Part shown: positions 1 to 6,238 of the stretch, piece after piece
Position numbering within the stretch: position 1 is the stretch's first letter
Layout: each line of letters starts with the position of its first letter
Source: Bacteroidota bacterium
GTDB lineage: Bacteria; Bacteroidota; Bacteroidia; Chitinophagales; Chitinophagaceae
DNA: 6,995 nt
Assembly (NCBI GenBank): GCA_023423015.1
Contig: JAFAGE010000110.1
Span: 1-6,995, forward strand
Direction: 5' to 3'
Made by a program: the position numbers and the translations under genes
Notes under the pieces: model-generated
Database searches by the model: none
Seen by the model: the letters and a program-made list of their open reading frames with translations, nothing else
Told to the model about the DNA's origin: nothing

Positions 1-2003
1 AGACGCGACCGTAACGGAACCCCATTGCTGTCGTAATAGTGTTGCAGAAACTCGGCTTTCAACTTTGCCATGTCAACGTTCGATGGGCATTCGGATTTGC
101 AAGCTTTACAGCTAAGACATAAATCCATCACGTCTTTGATCTCTTCGTGATCAAAACGGTTCATTTTATCCGAACGCGTTAAAAACTCGCGAAGAATATT
201 TGCGCGTGCACGAGTGGTATCTTTTTCATTGCGTGTAGCCATGAACGAGGGGCACATCGTTCCGCCGGATACATGGGTTTTGCGGCAATCTCCTGATCCA
301 TTACATTGTTCCGCGTGCTGAAGGATGTCTTGCTGATGGAACCTGAATATGGTGTTGAACTGTGGCGTTTTTTGGCCAGGTGTATAACGCAACATCGAAT
401 TCATCGACGGCGTATCAACAATTTTCCCGGGATTAAATATGTTTTTGGGATCCCAGGTACGTTTCAATTTACGGAGCAACTCGTAATTTTTGTCGCCAAC
501 CATTTGCCTGATAAATTCACCGCGCAATCTTCCATCGCCGTGCTCACCACTTAAAGAACCATTATATTTCTTTACGAGTGTCGCAATTTCTTCCGCGATT
601 TTGCGAAACAGGTGATTGCCTTCTTCAGTCTTCAGATTGATTATTGGCCTTAAATGCAATTCGCCGGAGCCGGCATGTGCATAGTGCACCGAATACAAAT
701 TGTACTTCTTCAGTATTTCATTAAACTCACGAATGTACTCAGGTAAATCGTGCACATCTACAGCAGTATCTTCAATAACAGGTACGGCCTTGTCATCTCC
801 TGGTAAATTACTCAGCAAGCCTAAGCCTGCTTTACGCAGTGTCCAGATCTTCTTTGTATCATTTCCGAAAAGCAAAGGGAAGTGATATCCCAGATTCTGT
901 TGCCGCATTTCTTTTTCAACGACTTCAGCTATCGCTATTATTTCCGCACGATCGTTCCTCGCATATTCCACTACGAGTATCGCCGCAGGATCACCGTTAA
1001 CGAAAAATCTGTTCTTCGACTGTTCGATATTATCCTTCGTACATTCCAGTATGTAATGATCTATCAGCTCGCTCGCACTCGGCTTATATTTCAAAGCAAT
1101 CAGATTTGCACGAAGAGCTTCATCTATTGAGTTAAAATGGATGCACAACAAGCCTGCTTCTGCCGGCGGCAATTCAACTACATTCAATTTGATTTCAGTA
1201 ATGAAAGCGAGTGTGCCTTCCGAGCCTGCGATTAATTTACAGAAATTGAAATCCTCGCCTCCGGCGGTAAATGGAGCTGTGTCCAGCAACACGTCAACCG
1301 CATATCCTGTGTTTCTGCGTTCAATTGTTTTCTTGGGAAACTCTTTCCTGATTTCAACCTGATTATTGTAATCACTGAGCAAACTGCGTAGTGTTCGGTA
1401 AATGTCGGCCTCCAGGTTTGTTCCTTCGCACTTTGCATGGAACTCGTCTATATCCAACGCGCGGAATTCGGCTTCGCTCCCATCACTAAGTAGAGCTTTT
1501 ACTTCGAGAAGATGTTCTCGTGTGCTCCTGTACACTACCGAATTTGATCCACAGGAATTGTTTCCAACCATGCCCCCGATCATTGCCCGGTTTGCAGTGG
1601 ATGTTTCGGGGCCGAAAAAGAACCCGTAGGGTTTAAGGAAAACGTTGAGTTCGTCGCGGATAACTCCGGGTTGCACTCGAACCCATCTTTCTTCTTTATT
1701 CAATTCCAGTATGGAGGTAAAGTATTTTGATACATCAACCACGATACCATCACCAACTACCTGTCCGGCCAGTGAAGTGCCGGCCGTTCGGGGTATTAAC
1801 CCTACTCCATTTTTATTGGCAAAACGGATTAGCTTCTGAATGTCTTCTTTTGATTTCGGGAATGCCACTGCCAGGGGAAGCTCACGGTAGGCCGAAGCAT
1901 CGGTGGCGTACAAGACGCGCATGGTATGATCCGAAAAGAATTCTCCTTCGAGTTCTGTTGCCAGTTGCTCAAGGTCTCCGACTTTGTTGATTACTTTCTC
2001 CAT
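1..2003 (-). CDS. FAD-binding and [4Fe-4S] oxidoreductase, D-lactate/D-2-hydroxyglutarate dehydrogenase type (3' end outside window)
   Basis: The first 667 codons read without interruption from ATG at 2003 to the left edge; an in-frame TGA nine bases upstream fixes this as the start. Family knowledge: such large fused proteins (YdiJ-like, about 1000 residues) oxidise D-2-hydroxy acids with FAD and pass electrons through Fe-S clusters to the respiratory chain, at the cytoplasmic side of the membrane. Visible in order: PCMH-type FAD domain with PRTAGTSLAGQ (71-81), GPETSTANRAMIGGMVGNNS (131-150) and LIAGSEGTLAFITE (257-270); FAD-oxidase C domain with HAGSGELH (443-450, the H-x6-H metal pair) and SGEHGDGRLRG (485-495); then CNGSGDCRK (567-575) with GGTMCP (580-585), and CLSCKACKSECP (629-640), a classical [4Fe-4S] motif. 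The missing part should hold the C-terminal cysteine-rich (CCG) domain. The start lies inside the 3' end of the nitroreductase gene, so coupling is likely. The exact substrate cannot be read from sequence. Confidence 0.94.
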   Translation of the reverse strand, partial: MEKVINKVGDLEQLATELEGEFFSDHTMRVLYATDASAYRELPLAVAFPKSKEDIQKLIRFANKNGVGLIPRTAGTSLAGQVVGDGIVVDVSKYFTSILELNKEERWVRVQPGVIRDELNVFLKPYGFFFGPETSTANRAMIGGMVGNNSCGSNSVVYRSTREHLLEVKALLSDGSEAEFRALDIDEFHAKCEGTNLEADIYRTLRSLLSDYNNQVEIRKEFPKKTIERRNTGYAVDVLLDTAPFTAGGEDFNFCKLIAGSEGTLAFITEIKLNVVELPPAEAGLLCIHFNSIDEALRANLIALKYKPSASELIDHYILECTKDNIEQSKNRFFVNGDPAAILVVEYARNDRAEIIAIAEVVEKEMRQQNLGYHFPLLFGNDTKKIWTLRKAGLGLLSNLPGDDKAVPVIEDTAVDVHDLPEYIREFNEILKKYNLYSVHYAHAGSGELHLRPIINLKTEEGNHLFRKIAEEIATLVKKYNGSLSGEHGDGRLRGEFIRQMVGDKNYELLRKLKRTWDPKNIFNPGKIVDTPSMNSMLRYTPGQKTPQFNTIFRFHQQDILQHAEQCNGSGDCRKTHVSGGTMCPSFMATRNEKDTTRARANILREFLTRSDKMNRFDHEEIKDVMDLCLSCKACKSECPSNVDMAKLKAEFLQHYYDSNGVPLRSR

Positions 2004-2584
2004 TCCACTTTTTCAGCTAAGGGGATCATTCTTGTTCCTTCTCTAAATGGCTCATCACTGTAACCGAGGTAAAGTATCCCCATTACCCGGTCTTCATCGC
2101 TAAGGTTGAGTGCTCTTTTGAATGCATCGTGGTGAGTTAACCCTCCGGTGCTCCAGAATGATACAATACCATTGGCGGTTGCGGCCAGCAGCAGGTTTTG
2201 TATGGCAGCGGCAGTTGCGGCTACCTCTTCGATTTCCGGAATCTTGTGAGTAGGCACCCGCTTCATCCAGGCAATAATAATGTGCGACACGTTCTCTCCA
2301 AGCCTGCGTATGTTGTTGTACTTAAGTTCGGTGAAACCCGCCGGGTCAGTATTTTCTTTGAACAGGTCTGCGTGAAACGTGGCAAATTCCTTTACGCGCG
2401 AGGGATCGATAACTATAAAGCGCCAGGGTTCTGTTCGTGCGTGGGTAGGAGCCGCATCGGCGGCTGTTAGAAGTTCGATAATCTTGTTTTCGGGAATCAA
2501 CTTACCATTCATCTTTTCCGGCTTCACTGTCCGCCGCAGGCGAATCACCTCTCCCACTCCTAATGCCATTGTTTCTGGATTCAT
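1991..2584 (-). CDS. Nitroreductase family protein, YdjA-like, FMN-dependent
   Basis: The 197-residue product matches the small nitroreductase fold of the YdjA subgroup, which are homodimeric FMN enzymes using NAD(P)H; their natural substrates are mostly unknown. Seen: the N-terminal FMN-phosphate-contacting RLRRTVKP (residues 16-23), PTHARTEPWRFIVID (46-60; compare PDHKSMQPWHFFVI in YdjA as I recall it), the helix AATAAAIQNLLLAATANGI (122-140), the WSTGG turn (144-148), and the C-terminal GILYLGYSDEP (169-179). Length is normal for the family. The ATG at 2584 is chosen because it gives the full N-terminus; a second ATG five codons in (MALGVG) is possible, and neither has a clear ribosome binding site. 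The last 13 nt overlap the start of the large FAD/Fe-S oxidoreductase gene, so the two are probably one transcript. Family assignment is secure, substrate is not. Confidence 0.92.
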   Translation of the reverse strand: MNPETMALGVGEVIRLRRTVKPEKMNGKLIPENKIIELLTAADAAPTHARTEPWRFIVIDPSRVKEFATFHADLFKENTDPAGFTELKYNNIRRLGENVSHIIIAWMKRVPTHKIPEIEEVAATAAAIQNLLLAATANGIVSFWSTGGLTHHDAFKRALNLSDEDRVMGILYLGYSDEPFREGTRMIPLAEKVEWRK

Positions 2585-2663
2585 GCATGCAAGTTACTGC
2601 ACAAGCACCAAAATGAGGTTCTTCTTGGTGGGATGTGTGTCGCTGTGGTACGTGGGCATATGT

Positions 2664-2679
2664 TTTGTAACGATACAAA
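2664..2679. promoter_or_regulatory. Inverted repeat in the divergent intergenic region (possible operator)
   Basis: The sequence TTTGTA-ACGA-TACAAA is a perfect 6-bp inverted repeat with a 4-bp spacer. It sits in the 128-bp gap between the divergent nitroreductase and DUF4142 genes, 33 bp before the latter's start codon. This is the size and geometry of a dimeric repressor or activator site. A TATGTTTT sequence at 2659-2666, one base off the Bacteroidetes TAnnTTTG element, overlaps it, so binding could block transcription towards DUF4142. No -33 element at normal spacing is visible. On the other strand TCATTTTG (2616-2609) is a one-mismatch -7 candidate for the nitroreductase gene. All of this is inference from pattern alone. 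Confidence 0.3.
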
Positions 2680-2700
2680 TCAATAAACTATTGGTCATCT

Positions 2701-2706
2701 AAAAGG
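2701..2706 (+). promoter_or_regulatory. Ribosome binding site of the DUF4142 lipoprotein gene
   Basis: AAAAGG lies 6 nt before the ATG at 2713. It is the only convincing Shine-Dalgarno-like sequence in front of a gene in this window, and it supports the chosen start, which also gives a proper lipoprotein signal peptide. Confidence 0.5.
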
Positions 2707-2712
2707 TTCATT

Positions 2713-3309
2713 ATGAAAAAAATAAGTTTGATAGCCGCTCTTTGTGCCGGCTTTGTAGCATTTCAGGCGTGTAACGACAGCAGCTCAGGCGATGCCATCG
2801 AAAGTGCAAACGAATCGAATGAAATCAAGCAGGATTCGGCAGATAATACCGGTGCCGGACAGCCAGCTGGTCCTGTCTCCGAACAGGATTCAAAATTTTC
2901 GGTTGAAGCAGCCAGCGGTGGAATGATGGAAGTTCAACTTGGCGAGCTCGCTCAACAAAAAGCATCAAGCCAGAGGGTAAAAGATTTTGGAGCGATGATG
3001 GTTCGTGATCACACAAAGGCTAATGACGAACTCAAGAGCCTTGCGGGAATGAAGAACATTACATTGCCGCCTGCGCCAGGTGAAGACCACATGGATCACA
3101 TTAAAAAGTTGTCGGAAAAATCTGGTAAAGAGTTTGACCGTGACTACATGAAGATGATGGTGGATGACCATCAAGATGATGTAGACAAATTTGAAAAGAT
3201 GAGTAAGGATGCAACTGATCCGGATCTTAAGGCATTCGCCACAAAAACACTTCCTGTTTTAAAGGCACACCTTGATTCGGCAAAAGCCATCAACGACGCA
3301 CTTAAATAA
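2713..3309 (+). CDS. DUF4142 domain lipoprotein
   Basis: The 198-residue product begins with a lipoprotein signal peptide: basic MKK, a hydrophobic stretch (residues 4-18), then FQAC with Cys20 as probable lipidation site. The lipobox is imperfect (Phe at -3) but of a kind common in Bacteroidetes. Residues 21-58 form an acidic, Ser/Asn-rich tether. Residues 59-195 are a DUF4142 domain, a ferritin-like all-helical module: FGAMMVRDHTKANDELKSLA (92-111), FDRDYMKMMVDDHQDDVDKF (141-160) and LKAFATKTLPVLKAHLDSAK (172-191), with repeated His and acidic residues (H100, H153, H186) in the usual places. The protein is expected to be anchored to the outer or inner membrane facing the periplasm. The family's role is not established; metal binding or stress protection are guesses from the fold. 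The gene ends 10 nt before a strong hairpin, so it may be transcribed alone, with some readthrough into the two small genes that follow. Confidence 0.93.
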   Translation: MKKISLIAALCAGFVAFQACNDSSSGDAIESANESNEIKQDSADNTGAGQPAGPVSEQDSKFSVEAASGGMMEVQLGELAQQKASSQRVKDFGAMMVRDHTKANDELKSLAGMKNITLPPAPGEDHMDHIKKLSEKSGKEFDRDYMKMMVDDHQDDVDKFEKMSKDATDPDLKAFATKTLPVLKAHLDSAKAINDALK

Positions 3310-3319
3310 CATTTCCCCG

Positions 3320-3345
3320 AGGAAGCCGCAAGCTTGCGGCTTCCT
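3320..3345 (+). terminator. Palindromic hairpin after the DUF4142 gene, probable intrinsic terminator
   Basis: A perfect 26-bp palindrome whose left arm is AGGAAGCCGCAAG forms a stem of about 11 bp with an AGCT loop. It starts 10 nt after the DUF4142 stop codon and is followed on the plus strand by the T-rich stretch TCCTTCTTTAAT. The T-run is interrupted, so termination may be partial. The minus-strand side has no T-run, which gives the direction. Confidence 0.7.
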
Positions 3346-3372
3346 TCCTTCTTTAATCTCAAAACTCATATC

Positions 3373-3648
3373 ATGGAACACATTCCCAACGATCAGGCGT
3401 TTCCTCAACAAAATGAACCGTCGAAACACCACGGCACCCACGACGAAAATGCCGGGAAAGAAAAGTATATACGTGATTCAGGAAACATTGAAGACATCCC
3501 CTCCGGAATTTCAGAAACTCCGAAAATGAATGCCGCTGAAAATGAGGATGAATCATCTTACCTCACCGACCAATCCGGAGAGGAAAAGAGAGAGGATTAC
3601 ATCAATACCGACGAAAGGAAAAACGATCTTAATCGGAAAGGCCGTTAA
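3373..3648 (+). CDS. Small, highly charged, probably disordered hypothetical protein (91 aa)
   Basis: I do not recognise this gene. The 91-residue product has no hydrophobic stretch, no signal peptide and no Cys; it is dominated by Glu, Asp, Lys, Asn, Ser and Pro, with about 6-7% Gly. The C-terminus (about residues 69-91) is nearly all charged or polar (GEEKREDY, DERKNDLNRKGR). This fits an intrinsically disordered cytoplasmic protein of hydrophilin type, a class often made under osmotic or desiccation stress; that link is inference. The ATG at 3373 is chosen because the reading frame upstream runs into the terminator hairpin, where only a TTG (3334) could start. There is no Shine-Dalgarno sequence, but the leader AAAACT-N6-ATG is the same as in the next gene, 17 nt downstream, suggesting co-expression. 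The uninterrupted frame, shared leader and similar neighbour favour a real gene. Confidence 0.68.
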   Translation: MEHIPNDQAFPQQNEPSKHHGTHDENAGKEKYIRDSGNIEDIPSGISETPKMNAAENEDESSYLTDQSGEEKREDYINTDERKNDLNRKGR

Positions 3649-3665
3649 ACTTTAAAACTATCAAT

Positions 3666-3872
3666 ATGGCTGATGAAGGAAAAAATTTGAACGAAGGCCA
3701 CACACATGAATGGCAGGATAGAGCCAGGGTTGTGTTGGATGCCAAAGAAGCGGCGCAGACAGAGGCTTCACCAAAACAAAGCCCTCTGCCTGGTGATGAT
3801 GTGGAAGACGTAGAGGAAAAAAGCCGCAAGATCGGCGGCAATGAAGGTGAGAAAGCCGATCCGGCTTATTGA
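3666..3872 (+). CDS. Small hydrophilin-like hypothetical protein (68 aa)
   Basis: I do not recognise this gene. The 68-residue product is rich in Glu, Asp, Lys, Ala and Gly (about 9% Gly), without Cys, signal peptide or membrane segment. Residues 11-34 (GHTHEWQDRARVVLDAKEAA and following) could form an amphipathic helix; residues 46-57 (DVEDVEEKSRKI) are strongly charged; the C-terminus GGNEGEKADPAY is loose. It therefore looks like a disordered or helix-on-binding cytoplasmic protein, similar in character to the product of the gene 17 nt upstream. The start has the leader AAAACT-N6-ATG also found there. Its stop codon overlaps the stop of the converging DUF3606 gene by 7 nt, and the terminator for that operon seems to be embedded in its codons 51-58. 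A stress-protein role is inferred only. Confidence 0.66.
   Translation: MADEGKNLNEGHTHEWQDRARVVLDAKEAAQTEASPKQSPLPGDDVEDVEEKSRKIGGNEGEKADPAY
3817..3839 (-). terminator. Probable intrinsic terminator of the feoA-nadD-chrA-DUF3606 operon
   Basis: Read on the minus strand, GCCGC-CGATCTT-GCGGC forms a five-pair all-GC stem with a 7-nt loop and is followed directly by TTTTTT (3822-3817). It begins 26 nt past the DUF3606 stop codon, the usual position for a rho-independent terminator. It lies entirely inside the coding sequence of the opposing 68-codon gene. The stem is short, so efficiency is uncertain. Confidence 0.55.
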
Positions 3873-4048
3873 TTAGACATCAGGTAAGACGCTACTTTGT
3901 CTACCTTGTTAGTACCTAACGTCATCACGGCTTTATACAACTGAATAGAGGAAACTTCAAATTTTTTAGACCAGTACACGGCTTCGTGTGGCTGCTCAAG
4001 ATGAATCCGCCTGTCCTGCGATTTACCTGGTTTTCTCAATGATCCCAT
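3866..4048 (-). CDS. DUF3606 domain protein (60 aa)
   Basis: The 60-residue product is almost entirely one DUF3606 domain: QDRRIHLEQPHEAVYWSKKF (11-30), in which the QDR-RI-L and YW-x2-F signature is clear, then VSSIQLYKAVMTLGTNKVDK (32-51) and VASYL near the C-terminus. The family's small proteins are described as of unknown function; the second half resembles a short helix-turn-helix-like helical pair (Q-L-x2-A-V-x2-L-G), which may mean nucleic-acid binding, but this is inference. The basic N-terminus (MGSLRKPGKS) fits that idea. It starts 30 nt after the chrA stop, with only an AT-rich spacer between, so it is probably the last gene of the operon. Its stop overlaps the stop of the converging 68-codon gene. 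Confidence 0.85.
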   Translation of the reverse strand: MGSLRKPGKSQDRRIHLEQPHEAVYWSKKFEVSSIQLYKAVMTLGTNKVDKVASYLMSNQ

Positions 4049-4056
4049 GGTGCAGC

Positions 4057-4077
4057 TTTTTATTAAATAAATAAAAA
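4057..4077 (-). repeat. AT-only inverted repeat between chrA and the DUF3606 gene
   Basis: TTTTTATT and AATAAAAA are exact reverse complements separated by 5 nt, filling most of the 30-nt gap. The stem has only A-T pairs and no T-run follows on the minus strand, so it is unlikely to end transcription. It may influence RNA processing or keep the DUF3606 start region open, or be an effect of AT-rich composition. Confidence 0.25.
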
Positions 4078-4078
4078 A

Positions 4079-5347
4079 TTATGCCATGTGATAGATGCCT
4101 CCCAGAGCCAGGCAGATCAGCACTATTACAGGAGAAGGTAACCGGGTAAGAGCCAGGACTGCCCAGGTACAGAGGATCACTGCGATATTCAGAACGCTGA
4201 TCGTTTCCAGATCCGTTAGGGATATGTCTTTCATCATGTAAATGGTAGAAGCTACCATAATTCCGACTACAGCCGCATTGATCCCCTCCATAGCGCGATA
4301 AACCACAGCATACCGTCGCAGGTTATGCCAAATTGGAAAAAAGAATAGTACCAGCAGCGCGCTCGGAAGGAAGATTGCCACAGTGCCTATCAGGCACCCA
4401 AGTATCTGCCAGTTTAATCCCCGCTCTTTCAGGGCAATTCCCCCGGTATAAGTTGCGATCGAAAACACGGGACCTGGAATAGCCCTGACGATGCCGGCTC
4501 CAATGTAAAATTCATCGCGGTCTATTGTTACTACGTTTTGTGTCTTATCCTGGTTTTTTCGCTGCACGCGGGGCGACTTTGGACGTTCAACAAATTGCTC
4601 GTACATCATCGGGATTAATACCTGTCCGCCGCCAAACACCAGAGATCCGAAACGATACATGTTTTCGAAAAGGTTGAACACATTTCTATTTGGCCAATCG
4701 TTTTTACGCGAGACTTCACTGATCAATCCTGCTGCGAAAAAAACAAAAGCAAATAGCCAGATGTTACCCCACTTTATCTTCTTCGGTGGCTCACCTTTTT
4801 GCGGAATACGTTTACTGCTCAGGTTTGTAACGAATCCTCCTGCCACAATCAACGCAGGGAAAATCCAGGGACTTTTGAAAAAGGCAAGTGTAAGAATTGT
4901 ACCAGCTCCAAAAATATACCGGGTAATCTGGTTGTTTACTGCATATGGAAAAGACTTTGCAGAGGCATAAGCAAGGAAGCCTACAGCCATGGGCTGAATG
5001 AATTTGAAGATATAATCTCCCCCGTGCTTCGTGTCGAGGTATTTGATAAAAAAGGAGAATGCCGCCATAAGCACACAAGCGGGAAGAATCCAGATCACCA
5101 ATGTTAGAATTGCGAGAGGTACGCCACCGCGTTTGAATCCGATCAGTGTTAACACCTGCGTCGACGATGCACCGGGTAAAAGTTGGCAAAATGCATTGTA
5201 TTCCATCAGCTCCTGTTCAGTTACATCGTGCCTGCCATTTACAAACGTTTTTATCATCATTCCATAGTGTCCCTGTGGACCGCCGAAAGCAGTAACACTA
5301 TGGAGAAATACTGCTTTCAAAAAAGGAATATGGCGCAGGAGAATCAT
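4079..5347 (-). CDS. chrA: Chromate transporter, CHR family, two-domain form
   Basis: The 422-residue product is an inner-membrane protein of the CHR superfamily; characterised members export chromate with proton exchange, but many members have untested substrates. It has the two homologous halves of the long-chain form and roughly ten hydrophobic segments. First half: SVTAFGGPQGHYGMM (17-31) and LLPGASSTQ (56-64). Second half: FGGGQVLIPMM (238-248) and RAIPGPVFSIATYTGG (288-303). The first-half PG motif has Ala-Ser-Ser where the second half has the more usual Pro-Val-Phe. A polar, basic loop (about 252-278) separates the FGGGQ and PGP motifs. Length is typical. The ATG at 5347 gives a normal short N-terminus before the first domain; no Shine-Dalgarno sequence is seen. 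It lies 40 nt after nadD and 30 nt before the DUF3606 gene on the same strand, probably in one transcript. The symbol follows family practice; the substrate is not proven. Confidence 0.93.
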   Translation of the reverse strand: MILLRHIPFLKAVFLHSVTAFGGPQGHYGMMIKTFVNGRHDVTEQELMEYNAFCQLLPGASSTQVLTLIGFKRGGVPLAILTLVIWILPACVLMAAFSFFIKYLDTKHGGDYIFKFIQPMAVGFLAYASAKSFPYAVNNQITRYIFGAGTILTLAFFKSPWIFPALIVAGGFVTNLSSKRIPQKGEPPKKIKWGNIWLFAFVFFAAGLISEVSRKNDWPNRNVFNLFENMYRFGSLVFGGGQVLIPMMYEQFVERPKSPRVQRKNQDKTQNVVTIDRDEFYIGAGIVRAIPGPVFSIATYTGGIALKERGLNWQILGCLIGTVAIFLPSALLVLFFFPIWHNLRRYAVVYRAMEGINAAVVGIMVASTIYMMKDISLTDLETISVLNIAVILCTWAVLALTRLPSPVIVLICLALGGIYHMA

Positions 5348-5387
5348 GCGATAACAGAACAGAATTTACATTAGATTATACGAACGC

Positions 5388-5969
5388 CTAAATAGAATTG
5401 CGGTAATACCCGTTACGTTCTATTTCTTCTCTTACTTTATCCGTCACAAGGTAACGTATCGATTTACCTTCCCGAACAGTTTTACGTATATACGTGCTCG
5501 TTATTTCAAGTAGTGGCGCTTTCAGAATCTCGATACGTCCCTCTGAATATTTTTTCTGCGGTGGAAAGCCTGGTCGTTCATAAACGATGATTGGATAATG
5601 TTGAATGAGCAACTGGTAATTTTTCCACGCTTCCAGATTCTGATAACTATCGCTGCCCATAATTACCGAAAAACTATGGTTTGGAAACTTTTCACTCAGG
5701 TAAGTAAGTGTATCGATTGTATACGACGGTCGCGGTAATCTGAATTCTATGTCCGACGCCTTTAAAGTAGGCTCGTCTTCAATGGAAACCTGTACCAGGT
5801 ACAGGCGATGATATTCATTGAGGAGCGTTGATGACTTTTTGAACGGATTTTGAGGGGAGATGACAAACCAGACCTGGTCGACTGACGTATTCTGCACCAC
5901 GTAATTGGCGATGATCAAATGACCTACATGTACTGGATTGAAGGATCCAAAATATAATCCAACCTGCAT
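5388..5969 (-). CDS. nadD: Nicotinate-nucleotide adenylyltransferase
   Basis: The 193-residue product catalyses nicotinate mononucleotide plus ATP to deamido-NAD and pyrophosphate, an essential cytoplasmic step of NAD synthesis. It carries the nucleotidyltransferase signatures in order: GSFNPVHVGH (residues 8-17; the ATP-binding HxGH type motif), NPFKK (41-45), the substrate loop PSYTIDTL (81-88), GSDSYQNLEAWK (105-116), and ITSTYIRK (157-164 region; the ISSTxIR-type ATP site). Length is normal. The ATG at 5969 places GSFNP at the usual distance from the N-terminus. It begins 26 nt after feoA and ends 40 nt before chrA on the same strand, so it is probably the second gene of a four-gene operon. 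Nothing in nadD explains its link to chrA; the shared transcript may be incidental. Confidence 0.96.
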   Translation of the reverse strand: MQVGLYFGSFNPVHVGHLIIANYVVQNTSVDQVWFVISPQNPFKKSSTLLNEYHRLYLVQVSIEDEPTLKASDIEFRLPRPSYTIDTLTYLSEKFPNHSFSVIMGSDSYQNLEAWKNYQLLIQHYPIIVYERPGFPPQKKYSEGRIEILKAPLLEITSTYIRKTVREGKSIRYLVTDKVREEIERNGYYRNSI

Positions 5970-5995
5970 CTATTTGAAAATCAATGATTTATTGC

Positions 5996-6214
5996 CTATT
6001 CAACAATTATTGCGTGCGCTTCGTTCAGCCGCAGGCTCAAACTGTAACCAGCCACGGTAATTGATATGGGATCTCCCAGTGGTGCGATCTGATCTACTCT
6101 GACCTTCTCCCCAGGTAAACAGCCCATTTCCATCAACTTCAGTAGCAAGTCGCTGTTGTCGAACGAAACGATTGTCACAGTTGTTCCCTGCCTGATTTCC
6201 GATAACCTTTTCAT
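5996..6214 (-). CDS. feoA: FeoA-like ferrous iron transport accessory protein
   Basis: The 72-residue product is a single SH3-like FeoA domain: it starts KRLSEIRQGTTVTIVSF (2-18), then the hallmark LLKLMEMGCLPGEKVRVDQI (25-44, the L-x2-MG-hydrophobic-x-PG core), PLGDPISITVAGYSLSLR (46-63) and the final ALRxxEAxxI-like LNEAHAIIV. FeoA proteins bind the cytoplasmic part of the FeoB iron transporter. No feoB is present beside it: downstream is nadD, upstream is the divergent ybeY. It may work with a FeoB encoded elsewhere or be a regulator-like FeoA-domain protein. The start at 6214 is the only reasonable one; GAAAAGG-like sequence is found after, not before, the ATG. A perfect TAnnTTTG element ends 17 nt upstream, predicting a very short leader. 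It is probably the first gene of feoA-nadD-chrA-DUF3606. Confidence 0.9.
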   Translation of the reverse strand: MKRLSEIRQGTTVTIVSFDNSDLLLKLMEMGCLPGEKVRVDQIAPLGDPISITVAGYSLSLRLNEAHAIIVE

Positions 6215-6230
6215 GATTTCGTATTCGTGG

Positions 6231-6238
6231 CAAATGTA
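6231..6238 (-). promoter_or_regulatory. Bacteroidetes-type -7 element for the feoA operon
   Basis: On the minus strand TACATTTG matches the Bacteroidetes TAnnTTTG -7 consensus exactly. A start about 6-7 nt downstream would give a leader of roughly 10 nt before the feoA ATG at 6214. No good TTTG-like -33 element is visible at 17-23 nt upstream, so the call rests on the -7 match and position. Confidence 0.45.

Noticed and set aside
1141..1990. Several open frames of 60-90 codons on the plus strand across 306-1990
   Set aside because: They are shadows of the long minus-strand FAD/Fe-S oxidoreductase gene, which reads with conserved motifs throughout this stretch.
3334..3372. N-terminal extension of the 91-codon gene from a TTG at 3334
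   Set aside because: The TTG lies inside the right arm of the terminator hairpin and the extra residues (MRLPSFFNLKTHI) are unlike the charged remainder. The ATG at 3373 has the leader shared with the next gene.
4057..4077. Terminator between chrA and the DUF3606 gene
   Set aside because: The inverted repeat has only A-T pairs and is not followed by a T-run in the direction of transcription; the genes are more likely co-transcribed.
4812..5189. Minus-strand open frame of 125 codons inside the chromate transporter gene
   Set aside because: It is a +1/+2 shadow of chrA; its translation has no family features, while the chrA frame has clear motifs and membrane segments here.
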